Shown here: positions 57,993-64,000 of the stretch, in pieces
Layout: each line of letters starts with the position of its first letter
How positions within the stretch are numbered: position 1 is the stretch's first letter
Source of the DNA: Chlamydoabsidia padenii
Lineage: Eukaryota > Mucoromycota > Mucoromycetes > Mucorales > Cunninghamellaceae
Direction of reading: 5' to 3'
DNA: 64,000 bases
NCBI GenBank assembly: GCA_025330725.1
Contig: JAIWND010000042.1
Coordinates: forward strand, 156,255 to 220,254
The notes under the pieces: generated by a model
What the model was told of the DNA's origin: nothing
Seen by the model: only the letters and a program-made list of their open reading frames with translations
Databases searched by the model: none
Translations under genes and position numbers: made by a program

Positions 57993-60402
57993 ATGACGAA
58001 ATTAAGTACGGTTTCATTGAACGGTACATCCCCAGCTATAATAGTGAACCGTTTGTGATGACCTTTGGCAATGAAGATGAATTCACTTACTGGATGGAAA
58101 ACGAGGTGAAAAATCATGGTGTTTTTATAGGTCGTAAGACATATGTCCCACGTACCAATCAAGGCGCCCCAAAGCAAGTCCAGGAAACAAGATACTACCT
58201 TTGTGATCGCCATGAAGCCCCTCGCGAAGCACAACAAAAGCCTGTCGCTGAAGCTGGACCCTCAAAGCGACGTCAAACTGTCAAAAAGGCGTCAAAAGGT
58301 GTTGGATGTCCTGCTCAAATCACGAAGAAGCTCTTCAATAATGGCAATATTGAGGTGGCCTACAATTGGATCCATCTCAACCATGATCCCACCGATTTGG
58401 ATGAAATAGCAACAGAAGGCCTAGATCCAACTATCAAGGCATGGCTTACTAGTAAGGTACAACACAACAAGATGAATTGGTCTTCAATTAGTACACTTCT
58501 TCGTTACACTGAAGATGAGATGGATGCTTTGGTAAGTTTCGGGAAAAAACACACTCAGAGACCAACTAATTATTAACTTATTCTTTTTATAATATCCATA
58601 GGAAGGTGAAATCGAAGAAAAGGGACGATTTCCGATTACCATGACTATCAACTATCGGGCAGTCCAAAACTTGGTGCAGTCCATTATTAACAAGCAATCA
58701 AGAAAAGATCCCTATGATGGCAAAAGTGTCCGTCTTTGGCTCGACTTCTTATCTGGTGAAAGGGGCTACTCTACTTTATATAAGGTCCATCCTGATGGTG
58801 GTCCATTTTTGGTATCGTGGGTCTCTCCTTGGCAGAAAAAGGTTCGTAAAACACTGAAGCAATAAAAAGGACTACTGAACTTCATACTGACCACCTCGTT
58901 ATGTCGAGTTTGTTTTTTTAACATCATAGATTTTGGAAAATGCTTCGGAATGGTGCATAGATTCGACTCACAAAACGTGTAAGTCATTCATCGACAAAGC
59001 TGATTGCTACCTTTACACCATTGTTGTTATAAATCGGACGACTAAAAAGGGTGTCCCTGTCTGTTTCTTTATCACCAGTATGGAAGTGATCCCTGTGCTG
59101 TCCGAATGGCTTGCTTGGGTGAAATCGAACACTAATGGTTTAAATGTCAAGCGGATTATGATTGATTGCAGTGCGACAGAAATGGCAGCTATTCGTCAAG
59201 TATTCAGCTTAAACGTCGACATTTTACTTTGCCACTGGCATATCAAACGTGCTTGGGAAGTCCACATTAAACGGGATGTAAGTAAAAAAAAAAAAAAACT
59301 GAACAGGGCAATCATACTCACGAAATTTTCGAAATTTAATTCATCCCATAGGTTAAGGTAGCGGCAGCAACCCAACAAACGAGTGGTGTGCAGAACAAGG
59401 TCCGTATGCATCTGAACATGATGATGTATTCTGGTACTCCTGAAGAATTCCAGGCCAATTGGGATCGCTTCCAGGAAGAATTCCGTCCATTTGCTAGGTT
59501 TGTAGCATACATGAATGATCGATGGCTACCCAAGAAGGACTTGTGGGTGAAGGCATGGCGATTGGTAAGATATGAAAGCTTTAATCGTTACTGCTTTTTC
59601 GCCATTTTTTTTCTCCACACTAGGATGCTTCATTCCAAACAAACAATCTAATCGAATCATACCACAACGTTCTGAAGAAGAAATATCTTGGTAAATCGCG
59701 CAACCTCCGGGTGGATCGTATTGTCTTTATTTTGGCGACGCAGATGATCAACGACTATCGATGGGCTTCTATGCGGGTAAATTGGGGTGCTGAAACTATC
59801 ACTTTGAAGGATTTTGAAGAAGACAATCTAAAGAAGGCTGAACAAATCGACAATGAAACCGGACAACAAATAGTACAGAAAATTGACGACTTGGTAAGCT
59901 GGTACCTCTTAATCTATGATAAAAAAGAGCCTTACTTTTTTTTTGCTGTCTAGACCTTCTCCTGCAAATCCTTTACTGAACAACATATCACATACCAGGT
60001 GTCGATCGAAAACAAGACTGTCGCTAGCTGCTCATGCTTGTTTAACAAAGGCATATGTAAACATATGTTTTTGGTGTCATTAATCAAATCATTACCGTAT
60101 ATATTCCGCCATCATCTGCAGCGAACACTTTGGCAGCGACTTCAAACAACAGTAACACATCTTCCGACATCTCTTCTTCCGATAACACTCTTGTTTCTGA
60201 CGAATTTAGGGCATCTCTTCTTTTGGACAACAAGGAAAAGATCAAACAAATGTCACAACTAATCACTAATGATTTGGCGGCGGCATGTACCACACTTTCC
60301 AACAATGCTGATCTGGAATACCTTTTGCATGAACAGCGAATCTTTTTATCAAAACTTGATAGATTGATCCGACCTAATCAAGGCCCAACAAAGCAGAAAT
60401 AG
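57993..60402 (+). pseudogene. SWIM-type MULE transposase, copy 2 (best preserved)
   Basis: The gene is divided by short introns, for example near 58532-58601, 58842-58929, 59280-59351, 59564-59624 and 59895-59953. The product begins KYGFIERYIPSY, one base out of frame with the likely ATG at 57993. GVGCPAQITKKL, SVRLWLDFLSGERG and DSTHKTCKSFIDK lead to the D motif MIDCSATEMAAIRQVF and LLCHWHIKRAWE. NNLIESYHN is the E motif. The SWIM zinc finger is CSCLFNKGICKHMF. A second frameshift near 60105 separates the finger from the Ser/Asn-rich tail (NADLEYLLHEQ). With only two single-base breaks it is nearly intact. Terminal inverted repeats were not found near it. Confidence 0.8.
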
Positions 60403-60697
60403 TATTTAATCGCATACTCACACTTTTTCTTTTATAGTATTCTTTGCTCGTTTTTCGACGGTGGTGGGATTCTTCTCCGTCTTTTTATTGTATTCTTTAC
60501 CGTTATCATTAGTTATATTACCATTAGTTATAGTGTTTTTAGTTTAGTTTAGCTTACATCAATTATTCTCAAATCAATAAAGTGTTTTTTTTTTAAGTCT
60601 TCACCGAAATTTGGCCAAGTCAATTTTTTCATGAAATCTTTGGCGAAATTTGGTAAAGTTAATTGACTTGCTTTGCACTCTACAAAACGTGTGACTT
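60403..60697. other. Spacer downstream of MULE copy 2
   Basis: About 295 bp. AATAAA at 60575 is a possible polyadenylation signal. A short direct repeat with CGAAATTTGG occurs near 60605 and 60643. Confidence 0.4.
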
Positions 60698-61151
60698 GCG
60701 TTTATTTCGCTTTTTTTTTTTTTTTTTTTTTTTTTTGGAGGGGCATATGCCACTTCCTTTTATTAAAACTTGATAAAACATATGACGAAGTAACAGACAA
60801 TAACTATGACTAATGTGAGCTGACTATGCAGCATCACGGACCACCTGCTATCCCTCCTGTCCCTCCACATACCACCGCACCTGACGTAAGCGAACGAGAG
60901 CGTGTGTTGTGTTCCACGGGACTTCGTCGAAGATGCATCGCCAATGCATTTGCCAAGTGACTTGTAAGACATGCGCTATCTTGATCATAGTGGATGGGTC
61001 GGTCTGGTGGCGGAAATTCAAAACGTCCCAAATCTCGGGGATGGTGAGAGGGAACGGCAGGACATATCGGGCCACTCGCCAGAAGGAGAGCTTGCGAGGG
61101 CAGTGGAAGATCATGTGGGCATCGTCTTCATTGGGTGCGCGTTTATTTCGC
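60698..61151 (-). mobile_element. 5'-truncated LINE with 13-bp target duplication
   Basis: GCGTTTATTTCGC flanks the insert at 60698-60710 and 61139-61151. The insert (60711-61138) has T26 at its left, so it reads on the minus strand with an A26 tail. TTTAATAAAAGG about 30 nt before the tail is a polyadenylation signal. The coding remnant has EDDAHMIFHCPRKLSFW, the E-x2-H-x3-x-C pattern of the zinc-binding domain at the end of LINE reverse transcriptases (zf-RVT). Only the last 400 bp of the element survive, as usual for aborted target-primed reverse transcription. The minus-strand frame continues upstream into the neighbouring foldback element by chance. Confidence 0.85.
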
Positions 61152-61166
61152 AGATTTATCGATATT

Positions 61167-62965
61167 CCAGCCAACCCCGAACGGGCCCTAAAAATTACAA
61201 TGACGCCATCTTTGATCAATCAAAAGACGGCGGGATTTGAATTCCAGCCAATCAGAAGGCTGGAAACCTTATTTCGCTAGGATTTTTTTTTTCTTTACAT
61301 CGTCAAACTTTTTGCCACAAAAGGCTAACTACCATAAAAAGGGACAAAATATCAAATTGAAAAATTAAAAAACAATTGAAAAAAAGTAAAAAATTTACTA
61401 AAGTATTAAAAAAAGTAAAAATTTTAACATAATGTTAATACAAAAAATTAAAATATTAAAACAAAACTTTTATAAAATCAAAAAACAACAAGCCAGTCAA
61501 AAACAAAGTAAAACTTACCAAAGAAATTAAGTGAGCTCTAAAGCCTACGTTCTAACAAAATAAAATAAAATTTTGAATTTTACAAAAACTATTCCAATGT
61601 AAAATAAAATTCAGCAAAAACAATTAATTTGTAACAAAAAACTTTTAACAAAGATATAAACTTAGTCATTTAACTCATGAAACCATTTATTAAACAAAAA
61701 ATGCAAAAACTAAAACACATATAAAATGTTATTTTTGACATTATTATAATATTATTAATATTTTTTAAAATATGTTCAATTGCAAAAGTTATTTATAAAA
61801 TTTACATTTTGAAAGCAGTTATTAACGAATAAGGTTATAATTTTTGTTAAATTACTATTAATAAAATATGCTATTTTTAATTTTCTAAAAAACATTCTCA
61901 TTAATGCACCATATTTTTTCATTCATATGCAAAATAAATTTATGATTTTATCATTTGCAAAAAATTGTAGTGTTATTATTGATTAGTGTAAAACATGTGT
62001 TGTTATTTTTCACAAAAGAAGGAATGGGGTTGACTTGCTGAAAAGTAATTTTTTTTGAAAAATATTAATCAGGAAATTTCGAAACTTACTTTTCAGCAAG
62101 TCAACCCCATTCCTTCTTTTGTGAAAAATAACAACACATGTTTTACACTAATCAATAATAACACTACAATTTTTTGCAAATGATAAAATCATAAATTTAT
62201 TTTGCATATGAATGAAAAAATATGGTGCATTAATGAGAATGTTTTTTAGAAAATTAAAAATAGCATATTTTATTAATAGTAATTTAACAAAAATTATAAC
62301 CTTATTCGTTAATAACTGCTTTCAAAATGTAAATTTTACAAATAACTTTTGCAATTGAACATATTTTAAAAAATATTAATAATATTATAATAATGTCAAA
62401 AATAACACTTTAAATGTGTTTTAGTTTTTGCAATTTTTGTTCAATATTGATTTCATGAGTTAATATGTAACAAAAATTTTTAGCAAAGGTATAAAATTAA
62501 TTATTTAACTGTTTTTGCTTAATTTTATTTTACATTGGAATAGTTTTTGTAAAATTTAAAATTTTATTTTATTTTGTTAGAACGTAGGCTTTAGAGCTCA
62601 CTTAATTTCTTTGGTAAGTTTTACTTTGTTTTTGACTGGCTTGTTGTTTTTTAATTTTATAAAAGTTTTGTTTTAATATTTTAATTTTTTGTATTAACAT
62701 TATGTTAAAATTTTCACTTTTTTTTAATACTTTAGTAAATTTTTACTTTTTTTCAATTGTTTTTTAATTTTTCAATTTGACATTTTGTCCCTTTTTATGG
62801 TAGTTAGCCTTTTGTGGCAAAAAGTTTGACGATGTAAAGAAAAAAAAAATCCTAGCGAAATAAGGTTTCCAGCCTTCTGATTGGCTGGAATTCAAATAAC
62901 GCCGTCTTTTGATTGGTCAAAATTGACGTCATTGCAATTTTTAAGGCCCGTTCGGGGTTGGCTGG
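61167..62965. mobile_element. Giant palindromic foldback element (two arms of about 880 bp)
   Basis: The left arm starts CCAGCCAACCCCGAACGGGCC (first 20 bases CCAGCCAACCCCGAACGGGC) at 61167. The right arm ends with its mirror at 62965. The arms can be followed base by base to GGAATGGGGTTGACTTGCTG (62021) and its mirror ending 62113, then a loop of about 37 bp centred at 62067. The arms are very AT-rich with scattered mismatches, mostly near the outer ends. No coding region is present. It may be a foldback transposon, a non-autonomous derivative, or an inverted duplication. Confidence 0.9.
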
Positions 62966-64000
62966 TAATGACGTCTTCAATTTCATTCGTGCAAGATCAT
63001 TTACATCCCTTCACTTTACTTTGCTTGAGCCAAGGAAACTTAATATTCTACTCTTAATCTATTGGACCTGTTTGAGCCAGAGGACTCCCTCACTCTCTAC
63101 TGCTTGGAGTGAGCAGTGCTTTTGACCCTGTTCTTTGCACTATACTATGCAACACATACTTGAACCCCTTTCCTATACCAAAAATCAAAGGAACACGACA
63201 ACTGACTTTGTTGCAAGAAGGTGGCTTCGTTAGACGTTTGGAGGAAAGCGAGTGTCCAAAGCCTACCACTTTACTGTCAAGCTTTCAACGTAAAGTGGAA
63301 CCTTATAAAGACCTCCAGCCTATCACTAACGGACAAAACCGCAGACAAAACACACACACCCTGCACGGATACAGCTAAAGAGGAACCAATACAGTCGCAC
63401 GACTGCAACTTACTTCAGAGCCTTATTTAACCTGGCATATCCATCATATACAAACCAATACCAAGTAAAACAGGGCCTCAGCGCAATACAAAGTAAAATC
63501 ATACAGGGTTTGTACATCTTGAAGAACAGAAATCTCTCGCTCCCTCACGCCTATTGTCTAAGCTTCGCCACAGCCTCCCTGGCTGCAACAAAGCCGTACT
63601 CTGATCCATACTTCTTTGCTTTGTTCTTTCCTCAACCATCAATTGGCGATATCATATACACCAAAAAGGAGGGAGGGACTGGGTCTGATAGATACTATGC
63701 ATCAAAGACTTGGGCCACTTTCTTATGCGTTGACTACTAGTACCACGTCCACGATTCAAGCCAGGACAATACTTGCTTTTTGTTGAAACTTTGACAGTTA
63801 TTTCCACCAAGGGCTCAACCACGATTCACTAATGGTATACAGGTAATTACTCCTCCTCCCTTCCAAAAGAAAGAAGACAACTTGATGAATAGCTAATGTA
63901 GAATAACTAAACTTGATTCCAATAGTGTAATGTAGATTGTTGGATGTTCAAATTCTTATCATATATGTACAATGGACTTTATGCTTGTCATTCGAAGGGC
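62966..64000. other. Right-edge region without a recognised gene
   Basis: About 1 kb of more balanced base composition. Several short frames overlap near 63100-63430, in two phases, without recognisable domains. They could be the remains of an element continuing past the edge. No RNA gene was recognised. Confidence 0.4.

Noticed and set aside
60909..61280. Plus-strand frames of 123 and 89 codons
   Set aside because: They are antisense to the LINE remnant and run into the palindrome arm; no domain is seen.
1..64000. CRISPR arrays, operons or bacterial-type signals
   Set aside because: None seen. Gene structure, introns and elements are eukaryotic, and the spaced palindromes at 2200-2303 have no spacer-repeat architecture.

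Overview
The window is nuclear DNA of a filamentous fungus, most probably of the Mucorales (Mucoromycota). Host genes carry many short introns (about 50-150 bp, GT-AG), non-coding DNA is AT-rich, homopolymers are long, and the mobile elements are eukaryotic (a Ty3 chromovirus, FAR1/SWIM-type MULEs, Tc1/mariner and IS630-like elements, a LINE). No species can be named from the sequence alone. The window alternates between blocks of host genes and blocks of mobile DNA.

Layout. 1-9.5 kb is mobile DNA: a broken MULE-type transposase (1-1788), a small retroposon (1889-2067), a small C2H2 zinc-finger gene flanked by two motif arrays (2200-2805), and an apparently intact Ty3 chromovirus (3015-8346) inserted inside an IS630-like transposase gene (2897-9448). 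9.8-12.0 kb holds a six-exon host gene for a possible Kar9-like microtubule protein. 12.9-21.3 kb is again mobile DNA: a decayed SWIM-type MULE, a minisatellite, an IS630-like transposase, a pyrimidine-rich tandem repeat, a Tc1 element with its terminal repeats and a transposase fragment. 22.8-36.6 kb is a host block: a secreted GH18 chitinase, an ATR/Mec1 checkpoint kinase (13 exons), an Sst2/FlbA-type RGS protein and a FIST-domain protein. 37.6-41.2 kb holds a broken gene of a probable PD-(D/E)XK nuclease-like family between 290-bp inverted repeats. 42.3-47.8 kb is a host block: a small hypothetical protein, a HAD-like protein lacking its nucleophile and a long-chain alcohol oxidase. 47.9-51.0 kb is a MULE with terminal inverted repeats plus a PIF1/Helitron-type helicase remnant. 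51.3-54.5 kb is a Mto1/centrosomin-like coiled-coil gene. 55.2-64 kb is mobile DNA: an intact FAR1-like transposase fused to an OTU protease domain, a solo chromovirus LTR, another SWIM-type MULE, a 5'-truncated LINE and a 1.8-kb palindromic foldback element.

How it fits together. Splice models for the host genes give uninterrupted frames whose exon lengths sum to multiples of three, whereas nearly all transposase genes are broken by single-base shifts or stops. Five insertions show the signature of target-primed reverse transcription (12-18 bp target duplications plus poly(A)). One is the 3' end of a LINE, which identifies the likely machinery; the others are very short passengers. The strongest candidates for follow-up are the transposase-OTU fusion, the micro-retroposon set, the giant palindrome, the nested chromovirus and the palindrome array beside the zinc-finger gene.
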